Origin: DATAYA01 sp036272815
GTDB lineage: Bacteria > Pseudomonadota > Alphaproteobacteria > Acetobacterales > Acetobacteraceae
Assembly (NCBI GenBank): GCA_036272815.1
Contig: DATAYA010000040.1
Location: forward strand, 1-15,571
Reading direction: 5' to 3'
DNA length: 15,571 nt
The notes below the pieces were generated by a model, which did not search any database, was not told the DNA's origin, and saw nothing but the letters and a program-made list of their open reading frames with translations. The translations under genes were made by a program, and so were the position numbers. Of this stretch, positions 6,389-14,731 are shown in pieces (position 1 is the stretch's first letter; every line of letters begins with the position of its first letter).

Positions 6389-7585
6389 ATGCGCCCGAAC
6401 CGTCCCGTCTACCTCGACAACCAGGCGACCACGCCATGCGACCCCCGCGTGCTCGCGGTGATGCTGCCGCTGTTCTCCGAACAGTTCGGCAACCCGCACA
6501 GCGTCGAGCACGCGATGGGCCGCGCTGCGGAGGCCGCGACGGAGACCGCCCGCGCCGAGGTCGCCGCCCTGATCGGCGCCGAACCCCGCGAGATCATCTT
6601 CACCTCGGGTGCCACCGAGGCGAACAACCTCGCGATCAAGGGCGCCGCCCGCCACGCAGCCTGGATGGGCAACCCGCGCCGCCGCATCATCACCGTCGCG
6701 ACCGAGCACAAATGCGTCCTCGAAAGTGCCGCCGACCTCGCGCGCGAGGGCTTCGAGCCGGTCGTGCTGCCGGTGCGGCCGGACGGCACGCTCGACCCGG
6801 CGGTGCTGGCAGCGGCACTCGCCGAGCCGACGCTGCTGGTCAGCGTCATGGCGGTCAACAACGAGACCGGCGTGATCCAGGACGTCGCATCGCTGGCGGC
6901 ACTGGCGCATGCCGCCGGTGCGCTGTTCCACACCGACGCGGCGCAGGCGGCCGGCAAGATCGGCCTCGATGTGGCGGGGCAGACGCTCGATCTGGTCTCG
7001 ATCAGCGGCCACAAGCTCTACGGGCCGAAGGGCGTGGGCGCGCTCTATGTCCGACGCCGGCCGCGGGTGCGGCTGGCCCCGCTGCTCTCCGGCGGCGGCC
7101 AGGAGCGGGGCCTGCGCTCCGGCACGCTGCCGGCGCCGCTGCTCGCGGGCTTCGGTGCGGCGTGCCGCATCGCGCGCGCCGAGATGACGGAGGACGCCGC
7201 CCGGATCACCGGCCTGCGTGGGCGCCTGCTCGCCGCGCTTGGCGCAGCGGTGCCCGACCTCGTCGTCAACGGCGATCACGCGGAAAAAATCCCCGGCAGC
7301 CTCAACCTCACCTTCCCGCGCCGGGATGCGGCGGCGCTGATGGCGGCTTGCCCCGATCTCTGCGTCTCCACCGGCTCGGCCTGCTCCTCGGCCGCGGTCG
7401 AGCCCTCCTACGTGCTGCGTGCGATGGGCCTGGACCCGGCCGCCGCCGGCCGCAGCTTGCGCATCGGGATCGGACGCTTTACCTCGCCGGCCGACATCGA
7501 CTATGCCGCGGCCGCGCTGTCGGCCGCCCATAATTCCGAGACGCCCCATCCCGTGATGCCCGCTTCACCGATGATCGAGGCCTGA
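6389..7585 (+). CDS. iscS: cysteine desulfurase, IscS-type
   Basis: A 398-residue cysteine desulfurase very close to IscS in motif and length (E. coli IscS has 404). It supplies persulfide sulfur for Fe-S cluster assembly and for tRNA thiolation. The protein begins with RPVYLDNQATTPCDPRV and has FGNPHS, TSGATEANNLAIKG, ATEHKCV, AVNNETGVIQD, HTDAAQAAGK, the PLP lysine Lys209 in SGHKLYGPKGVGALY, GGGQERGLRSGTLP and the catalytic Cys332 in STGSACSSAAVEPSYVLRAMG, the long flexible-loop type. It starts 15 nt after the first desulfurase, and the ferredoxin gene starts one base after its stop, so the genes form an operon. Its neighbour mnmA needs IscS-derived sulfur in E. coli, although there the sulfur passes through Tus proteins. 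Confidence 0.95.
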   Translation: MRPNRPVYLDNQATTPCDPRVLAVMLPLFSEQFGNPHSVEHAMGRAAEAATETARAEVAALIGAEPREIIFTSGATEANNLAIKGAARHAAWMGNPRRRIITVATEHKCVLESAADLAREGFEPVVLPVRPDGTLDPAVLAAALAEPTLLVSVMAVNNETGVIQDVASLAALAHAAGALFHTDAAQAAGKIGLDVAGQTLDLVSISGHKLYGPKGVGALYVRRRPRVRLAPLLSGGGQERGLRSGTLPAPLLAGFGAACRIARAEMTEDAARITGLRGRLLAALGAAVPDLVVNGDHAEKIPGSLNLTFPRRDAAALMAACPDLCVSTGSACSSAAVEPSYVLRAMGLDPAAAGRSLRIGIGRFTSPADIDYAAAALSAAHNSETPHPVMPASPMIEA

Positions 7586-7586
7586 C

Positions 7587-7919
7587 GTGCCGAAGATGAC
7601 CTTCATCGAGCGCAACGGCGCCGCGCGCGAAGTCGAGGCGCCGCTCGGCCTCTCGGTGCTCGAAGTCGCGCACAAGCACGGCGTCGACATCGAGGGCGCG
7701 TGCGAGGGCTCGCTCGCCTGCTCGACCTGCCACGTCATCGTCGATCCCGCCTGGATCGGCAAGCTCGCCCGCGCCACCGAGGACGAGGAGGACATGCTCG
7801 ACCTCGCCTTCGGCCTGACCGACACCTCGCGCCTCGGCTGCCAGATCGTCATCACGCCCGCACTCGACGGGCTGGTGGTGAAGCTGCCGGCGGGGACGCG
7901 CAACATGCTCAACGAATGA
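7587..7919 (+). CDS. fdx: [2Fe-2S] ferredoxin, Isc/adrenodoxin type
   Basis: A 110-residue electron carrier with one [2Fe-2S] cluster; Isc-type Fdx gives electrons to the IscS/IscU machinery to reduce persulfide sulfur. The four ligands are Cys39, Cys45 and Cys48 in ACEGSLACSTCHVIVD, then Cys85 in LGCQIVIT, the C-x5-C-x2-C...C spacing of adrenodoxin-like ferredoxins. The acidic ATEDEEDMLD stretch matches the partner-binding helix. The GTG at 7587 gives the typical MPKMTFIERNG start; the ATG at 7596 would drop three residues. The gene begins one base after the iscS stop, supporting a joint role. No iscU, iscA, hscB or hscA gene is in the window. Confidence 0.95.
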   Translation: MPKMTFIERNGAAREVEAPLGLSVLEVAHKHGVDIEGACEGSLACSTCHVIVDPAWIGKLARATEDEEDMLDLAFGLTDTSRLGCQIVITPALDGLVVKLPAGTRNMLNE

Positions 7920-7924
7920 GCAGG

Positions 7925-7985
7925 CCAGGGGCGCCGCCCCTGGGCCCCGCCAAGGGCAGTCGCCCTTGGAACCCTTCACGAAGGG
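7925..7985 (+). repeat. cluster of three short palindromes between fdx and mnmA
   Basis: Three perfect hairpins lie in 61 bp. The first is CCAGGGGCG/CGCCCCTGG (7925-7933, 7935-7943) around one base. The second is CCAAGGGC/GCCCTTGG (7950-7957, 7962-7969) with a 4-nt loop. The third is CCCTT/AAGGG (7972-7976, 7981-7985) with loop CACG. They resemble the GC-rich intergenic palindromic elements dispersed in many alphaproteobacterial genomes, but a copy number cannot be seen from one window. None is followed by a T-run. Possible roles are mRNA end protection, partial termination, or control of mnmA translation. Confidence 0.8.
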
Positions 7986-7998
7986 GCAGAACCCGTTG
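7981..7998 (+). promoter_or_regulatory. mnmA ribosome-binding site within a hairpin arm, and TTG start
   Basis: AAGGGG (7981-7986) lies 9 nt before the TTG at 7996. This is the only Shine-Dalgarno-like sequence near the start and it favours TTG 7996 over the ATG at 8014. AAGGG is also the 3' arm of the third hairpin, so pairing with CCCTT (7972-7976) could hide it from ribosomes. That regulatory effect is inference. Confidence 0.55.
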
Positions 7999-9102
7999 AG
8001 AATCCTGGCCGCCATGTCCGGGGGCGTCGACAGCAGCGTGGTCGCGGCGCTGCTGCACGAGGCCGGGCATGAGGTGATCGGCGTCACCCTCCAGCTCTAC
8101 GATCACGGCGCGGCCGTGGGCCGCAAAGGCGCCTGCTGTGCCGGGCAGGACATCCACGACGCCCGCCGGGTGGCCGATGCGCTCGGCATCCCGCATTACG
8201 TGATCGACGCCGAGGCGCGGTTCCGCAGCGCCGTGATCGGCGCCTTCGCCGACGACTATGCGGACGGCCGCACGCCGGTGCCCTGCGTCCGCTGCAACCA
8301 GCACCTGAAGTTCGGCGACCTGCTGACGCTGGCAGGCGATCTCGGCTGCGAGGCGATGGCGACCGGCCATTACGCGCGCCGCATCGACACACCGGGCGGC
8401 CCGGAGCTGTATCGTGCCGCCGATCCGGCCCGCGACCAGACCTGGTTCCTGTTCGCGACCACGCGGGCGCAGCTCGCGCGCACGCTGTTCCCGCTCGGCG
8501 GGATGCCGGACAAGGCGGCGGTGCGGTCGGCGGCGGCGCGGCTCGGCCTTGCGGTCGCGGCCAAGCCGGACAGCCAGGACATCTGCTTCGTCCCGAGCGG
8601 CTCGTATGCGGAGGTGGTGGGCAAGCTGCGGCCGGATGCGATTGCACCCGGCGAGATCGTCGATGCAGGCGGTGCGGTGCTGGGCCGCCATGCCGGCATT
8701 GCAGGCTACACGGTCGGCCAGGCGCGGCGGCTCGGGGACGCGGCGGCCCCCGGGCGCGTGGTGACGGCGATCGACGCCCCGCGGCGGCGGCTGGTGGTCG
8801 GGCCGCGCGCGACCGGCGCGCGCAGCGTGATGCTGCGGGAGCTGAACTGGCTCAGCGAGCCGGGCCTCCGCCGCTGCACGGTCAAGCTGCGGGCACGCGA
8901 GGCGCCGCAGCCGGCGCTGGTCACACCCTGCCCGGATGACCCGGACGGGGCCGAGGTGCTGCTCGACGCGCCGGCGCTCGCGGCACCCGGGCAGGCCTGC
9001 GTGTTCTACGACGGCGACCGCGTGCTCGGCGGCGGCTTCATCATGCCGCAACCGACGCCCGCGCCGCCGGCCGGCATTGCGCGAGCGGCAGCCGGAGCGT
9101 GA
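7996..9102 (+). CDS. mnmA: tRNA-specific 2-thiouridylase MnmA
   Basis: MnmA activates uridine-34 of tRNA-Glu, -Gln and -Lys with ATP and replaces its 2-oxygen with sulfur. It has 368 residues from a TTG start, matching E. coli (368). The PP-loop SGGVDSSVV sits at residues 8-16. The catalytic Cys100 is in PCVRCNQHLKFGDL and the second Cys197 in PDSQDICFVPSGSY, equivalent to the pair known from E. coli. TGHYAR, DQTWFLF and GYTVGQARRLG are also present. An upstream in-frame TTG at 7966 lies inside a palindrome and is unlikely. After the usual VLGGGFI ending there is a tail, PQPTPAPPAGIARAAAGA, whose last 62 nt overlap the 3' end of the opposite-strand kinase gene. It is downstream of the desulfurases and ferredoxin, its probable sulfur source. 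Confidence 0.95.
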   Translation: MRILAAMSGGVDSSVVAALLHEAGHEVIGVTLQLYDHGAAVGRKGACCAGQDIHDARRVADALGIPHYVIDAEARFRSAVIGAFADDYADGRTPVPCVRCNQHLKFGDLLTLAGDLGCEAMATGHYARRIDTPGGPELYRAADPARDQTWFLFATTRAQLARTLFPLGGMPDKAAVRSAAARLGLAVAAKPDSQDICFVPSGSYAEVVGKLRPDAIAPGEIVDAGGAVLGRHAGIAGYTVGQARRLGDAAAPGRVVTAIDAPRRRLVVGPRATGARSVMLRELNWLSEPGLRRCTVKLRAREAPQPALVTPCPDDPDGAEVLLDAPALAAPGQACVFYDGDRVLGGGFIMPQPTPAPPAGIARAAAGA

Positions 9103-10786
9103 CGGTCGTGCCGGCGCCCGGCGCGCTGGCGGTGGTGACCTCGGCGTCGAGCTGGGCCGCCAGCGCGCGGACGATAATGCTGCCGAGCCCGGTCTGCGGC
9201 GTCGGCTCCGCCGGCAGGCCGCGCCCGCCATCCTGCACGACGATCTCCAGCACCGAGGCGACGGCGGTCGCGCGCACCCCGATCACGCCGCCGGCCCCCG
9301 GCGGGAAGGCGTGGCGGAGCGCGTTGGTGAGGATCTCGCTCAGCGCCAGCCCGAGCGGGATCGCCTGCTCCGCATGAAGTTCGACCGGCGCCAGGCGCTC
9401 GGTGCGGATCGTGACGGCGGGGTCGAGCACGGCGAGCCGGGCGCACAGGTCGGCAATCATCCGGTCGGCGGCGATCACGCGCAGGTCGGGGCTCTGCTGC
9501 AACGCGAGATGCGCGTCGGCCACCGAATCGACGCGCAGCACCGCCGCCTACAGCGCCGCCCGCGCCTGCGGATCGGCGACCCGGTCCGCCTGCAGCCGCA
9601 GCATCGCGACCACGAGCTGCAGCGAGTTCTTGATCCGGTGGTCCGCCTCGCGCAGCAGCAACGTCCGTTCGTCGAGTTCCCGGCTGGCCGCCTCCTCGCG
9701 CATCCGGCGGTCGGTGATGTCGCGGGCGACCCCGAACCTCTGGCCGGTATCGGGCAGCTTGGCGCCGCGGACCACCAGCCAGCGCCGCTCTCCCTGCACG
9801 GTGCGGATCGCGATCTCGGCCGCACCGGGCTCGCCTTGCACGGCCGCGCAGTCGAACACGGCGGCACGGTCCTCCGGGTCGAAGAAGCGCCGCATGTCCT
9901 CGCGCGTCAGTTCCGTGGCCGCGGCGGGAAGGCCGAACATCGCGGCCATCGTCGCGTCGCAGCGCATGCGGCGGCTCGCGACGTCGATCTCCCAGGTGCC
10001 GAGCGCGCCCGCCTCCAGCGCCGCCCGCAGGCGCAGTTCGGCCGCGACCCGGTCGCTCACGTCGAACGCCATGCCCACCGCGGCGACGATCCGGCCCTCG
10101 GCGTCGCGCACCGGCCCGGCATGAACCTCCAGCTCCACAACCCGCCCGTCCGGCCGGCGATAGCGCAGGCCCTCGCCATCCGTCACCTCGCCGCGCAGCA
10201 GGGCGCGGGCGATCGGATAATCCTGCGGCGCATACGGCCGACCATCGCGATGCACCCCGCCATGCGCGCCCAGCGCGTCGAGGTCGCCAAACGCCGGGGT
10301 GGGCCGGCCCAGAATGCGCGGCAATTGCTCGCTGCGCGTCAGCAGCTCCCCGGACGGGGCGGTGATGATCGCAGCGGCGGCCGGCACCTGGCGGAACACC
10401 TCCGCCAACCGCGCCTCCGCGGCCGCGGCACGAGCGCCCTCGCGGCGCAGCATCCGGATCGCGGCCAGCATGACGGCGGCACCGAGCACGAACAACACGT
10501 CGCCGAACAGCTGCGAGACGGGCTGGCCGGGGTACAGCACCGGCGCGGCGCCGGCCTCGGTGAGGGCCGCCACCGTCCCCGACAGCGTGCCCCAGAGTGC
10601 CGCGGCCACCGCAACCGCCGGCAGCAGCACCAGGAACAGACCCGATCCGGGTGCCACGTCGGCCAGAACCGCGCGCACCAGCAGGCCGAGGGCGGCGAGC
10701 GCCACCCCGGCGGGCACGGCGAAAACGGCGCGGCCAGCCAGGGGAAGCCGCGCCGCCGAGGTCGTGACAGACGCCATGCCGTCCAT
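9041..10786 (-). pseudogene. PAS-PAS sensor histidine kinase (HisKA_2 type) split by one in-frame TAG
   Basis: This 582-codon frame is interrupted only by TAG at 9550-9548 (codon 413). The N-terminus has about three to four membrane segments (roughly residues 14-110), then two PAS-like domains (about 120-240 and 245-365, the second ending GVARDITDRRMREE). The phosphoacceptor His383 is in LREADHRIKNSLQLVV, the HisKA_2/HWE-like H-box. After the stop, in the same frame, come the N box (SEILTNALRHAF, Asn488), the G1 box (QDGGRGLP, Asp519), GLGSIIVRALA and GAGTTVTL. The junction reads ARAAL-stop-AAVLRV, where CAG (Gln) would need one C-to-T change. If read as is, the 412-residue product lacks the ATP-binding domain. 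A GTG at 9541, six bases after the stop and preceded by AGGCGG, could start a separate 166-residue catalytic piece. The start at 10786 has GAGG 4 nt upstream. A sequencing error is also possible. Confidence 0.85.
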
Positions 10787-10905
10787 ACTGCCTCAAGGGG
10801 CGTCGGGCCGCGAGAGAAAGTTCCGGTCGTGCAGCGGATGACGCGGGGAAGTTTCTTCCGTCGCGGCCGCTCTCGCGCGCCAATTGCGATCGCGCTGACC
10901 GGGCC

Positions 10906-10933
10906 TTGCATCCGCCGCGCGGCTCTCTAGAAC
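10906..10933 (+). promoter_or_regulatory. candidate sigma-70-type promoter for secG
   Basis: TTGCAT (10906-10911) and TAGAAC (10928-10933) are 16 nt apart and each match the consensus at 4 of 6 positions. Transcription would begin near 10940, about 3 nt before the secG ATG, and no Shine-Dalgarno precedes that ATG. The mRNA may therefore be leaderless or nearly so. Confidence 0.5.
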
Positions 10934-10942
10934 CCGCGCACG

Positions 10943-11353
10943 ATGACCACCGTGCTCCTGATCCTGCATCTGTTCGTGACTCTGGCGCTGATCGGCGTCG
11001 TGCTGATCCAGCGCAGCGAGGGCGGCGGGCTCGGCATCGGCACCACGCAGGGCATGGGCAGCTTCATGACCGGGCGCGGCACCGCCAACCTGCTGACCCG
11101 CGCGACCGCGGTGCTGGCGACGCTGTTCATGGCGCTGGCACTCGCGCTGGCGCTGCTCAACCGCGGCACGTCGGGGATGGGCAACTCGCTGCTCAACAAT
11201 CCGCCGCCGATCGTCAACCCGGCGGGTCCGGCGGGCATGGCAGTGGCGCACCCGCCGGCGGCCAAGCCCCAGGCGACCCCGGCCGCGCCGCCGGTGAGCC
11301 CGGGCACGCCGCTGCCGGCGGCACCGGCCACCCCCGCCGCCCCCGCCCACTGA
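10943..11353 (+). CDS. secG: preprotein translocase subunit SecG
   Basis: SecG is the small inner-membrane subunit of the SecYEG channel that assists SecA-driven export. The 136 residues include two membrane segments (about 3-22 and 52-72) flanking the conserved LIQRSEGGGLGIG...GTANLLTRAT region that marks the family. A Pro/Ala-rich tail (about 85-136, with repeats of APA and PAAP type) makes it longer than E. coli SecG (110); such tails are common in alphaproteobacteria. The next gene is pyrG, 67 bp on, with its own promoter-like sequence. The gene is divergent from the broken histidine kinase across 156 bp. Confidence 0.93.
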   Translation: MTTVLLILHLFVTLALIGVVLIQRSEGGGLGIGTTQGMGSFMTGRGTANLLTRATAVLATLFMALALALALLNRGTSGMGNSLLNNPPPIVNPAGPAGMAVAHPPAAKPQATPAAPPVSPGTPLPAAPATPAAPAH

Positions 11354-11383
11354 GCGGATTTCGCGGCGACTCGGCAGGCGGGG

Positions 11384-11412
11384 TTCGCCCCGGTCCCGCT
11401 TCAGTGTATGCT
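11384..11412 (+). promoter_or_regulatory. candidate promoter for pyrG
   Basis: TTCGCC (11384-11389) and TATGCT (11407-11412) are 17 nt apart; the -10 matches 4 of 6 positions, the -35 only 3 of 6. Transcription would start at about 11419-11421, at or next to the pyrG ATG, which has no Shine-Dalgarno upstream. The layout mirrors that in front of secG. Confidence 0.4.
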
Positions 11413-11420
11413 GGCCGCCC

Positions 11421-13044
<1,624 letters not shown>

Positions 13045-13052
<8 letters not shown>

Positions 13053-13887
13053 ACAGCGCGTCGTGCGGGTCGGCGAGGTTTCGATCGGCAACCATCTGCC
13101 GTTCGTGCTGATCTCCGGGCCGTGCCAGATCGAGAGCCGCGATCACGCGATGGAGGTCGCCGCGGCACTCGCGGAGATCGCGCGGGATGCGGGCGTTCCG
13201 CTGATCTACAAGAGCAGCTTCGACAAGGCGAACCGGACCAGCCTCGGGGCTGCGCGCGGGGTCGGGCTGGCGGCGGGGGTCGCGATCCTGGCCGAAATCC
13301 GCGAAAAGTTTGGCATCCCCGTGCTGACCGACATCCACGAGCGCGCGCACGTCGCCCCGGTCGCCGCGGCGGTGGACGTGCTGCAAATTCCCGCCTTCCT
13401 GTGCCGCCAGACCGACCTGCTGATCGCCGCCGGCGAGAGCGGGCGGGCGGTGAACGTCAAGAAGGGACAATTCCTAGCCCCCTGGGACATGGCCAACGTC
13501 GCGGCCAAGGTCGCGGCCACCGGCAACGATCGCATCCTGCTCACCGAGCGCGGCACCAGCTTCGGCTACAACACGCTGGTCTCGGATTTCCGCGGGCTGC
13601 CGGTGATGGCGCGCACCGGCTGGCCGGTGGTGTTCGACGCAACCCATTCGGTGCAGCAGCCCGGTGGCCTTGGCGGAGCATCCGGCGGCCAGCGGGAGTT
13701 CGCACCGGTGCTGGCGCGCGCCGCACTGGCGGTGGGCGCGGCGGCCCTGTTCGTCGAGACGCATCCCGATCCGGACGCAGCCCCGAGCGACGGGCCGAAC
13801 ATGCTGCCGCTGCGCGCGATGGCGGGACTGGTCGCGGGGTGGAAGGCGATGGACGCGCTCGGCAAGTCGCTGGCCGTCGCTATTTGA
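13045..13887 (+). CDS. kdsA: 3-deoxy-8-phosphooctulonate synthase (Kdo-8-phosphate synthase)
   Basis: KdsA condenses PEP with arabinose 5-phosphate to Kdo-8-phosphate, the first committed step of the LPS inner-core sugar Kdo. The 280 residues match the family size. Motifs are LISGPCQIESRDHA, YKSSFDKANRTS, TDIHER, VLQIPAFLCRQTDLL, VKKGQFLAPWDM, TERGTSFGYN and FDATHSVQQPGG. Cys27, His201, Glu238 and Asp249 fit the metal ligands of the metal-dependent class typified by Aquifex, whereas E. coli KdsA has Asn at the Cys position. The start is taken as TTG 13045, giving (M)SEQRVVRVGEVSIGN, which lines up with relatives; the frame is open upstream inside pyrG. It overlaps pyrG by 8 nt, so coupling is likely. 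Its 3' end overlaps the opposite permease gene by 8 nt. Confidence 0.94.
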
Positions 13888-14731
13888 CCCCGCCCACCAT
13901 CAATCCCTCGACCAATCGCCGTTGCAGCAGGAAAAACACGATCGCGACCGGCAGCGTGGCGACCAGCGTCGCCGCCATCACCTGGTTCCAGTCCACGTCG
14001 TAGCGGCCGGCGACAAGGTTCACCACCCGCAGCGTCACCGTCATCTTCGACGGATCGCGCAGCATCGTCAGCGCCACCACGAACTCGTTCCAGCCGCTGA
14101 CGAACGTCACGGTCGCGGTGACCGCGATCGCCGGCATCGCCAGCGGCAGGAAGATGTGCGCCACCGCCCGCGCCCGCGTGCAGCCGTCGAGCCATGCCGC
14201 TTCCTCGAGGTCGCGCGGGATGGTCGCGAAATAGGCGGAGAGCATCCACACGGCGAAGGCGATGTTGAAGGCGGCGTAGATGACAATGACGACCAGCCGC
14301 GTGTTGACCAGCGAGCCGCCGAAGAACGGGATCGACGCCGCCATCCGGAACAGCCCGAGCACCAGCAGAACCGGCGCCAGCATCTGCGTCACCAGCAGGA
14401 ACATCCGGTACGGTCCGCCACCGGCAAACGGCAGCCGGCCCAGCGCATAGGCCGCCGGCACCGCGACCAGCAAAGCGAGCAGCGTCGCCGCGATACTGAT
14501 GCCGAAGCTGTTGACGATCGCGGAGCCGAAATCCGAGGCCCGCCACATCGCGGCAAAATTGCCCCACGCGACATGCTGCGGCAGCCAGCGCGGCGGATAG
14601 GCGAGCACCTCGGCATCCGGCTTCAGCGCCGTCGACAGCATCACCGCGAACGGGAACAGCACCAGCACGATGAGCGGCGCCAGCACCAGCCAGCAGAGCG
14701 CGCTTTTCCGCAGCATCCGCGCCCTCATCAT
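13880..14731 (-). CDS. sugar ABC transporter permease, MalG-like (CUT1)
   Basis: An inner-membrane permease of the carbohydrate uptake (CUT1) ABC family, 283 residues with about six membrane segments, the first at about 11-33 (LCWLVLAPLIVLVLFPFAV). The EAA loop that docks on the ATPase is DLEEAAWLDGCTRARAVAHI followed by FLPLAMPAI (about residues 174-202). The C-terminus LVEGLMVGGVK is the standard MalG-type ending (LVxGLTAGAVKG). The ATG at 14731 overlaps the stop of the upstream permease as ATGA. Substrate cannot be predicted. No ATPase or binding protein gene is in the window; downstream is kdsA on the other strand, so those genes must lie upstream, beyond the right edge, or elsewhere. Confidence 0.93.
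   Translation of the reverse strand: MMRARMLRKSALCWLVLAPLIVLVLFPFAVMLSTALKPDAEVLAYPPRWLPQHVAWGNFAAMWRASDFGSAIVNSFGISIAATLLALLVAVPAAYALGRLPFAGGGPYRMFLLVTQMLAPVLLVLGLFRMAASIPFFGGSLVNTRLVVIVIYAAFNIAFAVWMLSAYFATIPRDLEEAAWLDGCTRARAVAHIFLPLAMPAIAVTATVTFVSGWNEFVVALTMLRDPSKMTVTLRVVNLVAGRYDVDWNQVMAATLVATLPVAIVFFLLQRRLVEGLMVGGVK

Noticed and set aside
4958..7549. 863-codon open frame antisense to cysE, both desulfurases and their junctions
   Set aside because: It is Arg/Gly/His-rich, has no recognisable motif, and lies opposite genes with clear catalytic motifs. Very high GC makes stops rare in such frames.
7925..7969. Intrinsic terminator after fdx
   Set aside because: The hairpins are strong but not followed by T-runs, and mnmA continues in the same direction, so I call it a palindromic repeat.
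10799..10824. EcfG-type general-stress promoter on the minus strand (GGAAC at 10824-10820, 17 nt, CGCC) for the kinase
   Set aside because: The -10 expected is CGTT and two of four bases differ; GGAAC alone is too short to be evidence.
10847..10859. Small palindrome GGAAG-TTT-CTTCC in the kinase-secG gap as an operator
   Set aside because: A single 5-bp inverted repeat is expected by chance and matches no operator I recognise.
8936..10930. 664-codon plus-strand open frame across the kinase pseudogene
   Set aside because: Opposite strand of a gene with clear PAS, H-box and ATPase motifs; the translation is Arg/His/Gln-rich with no family signature.
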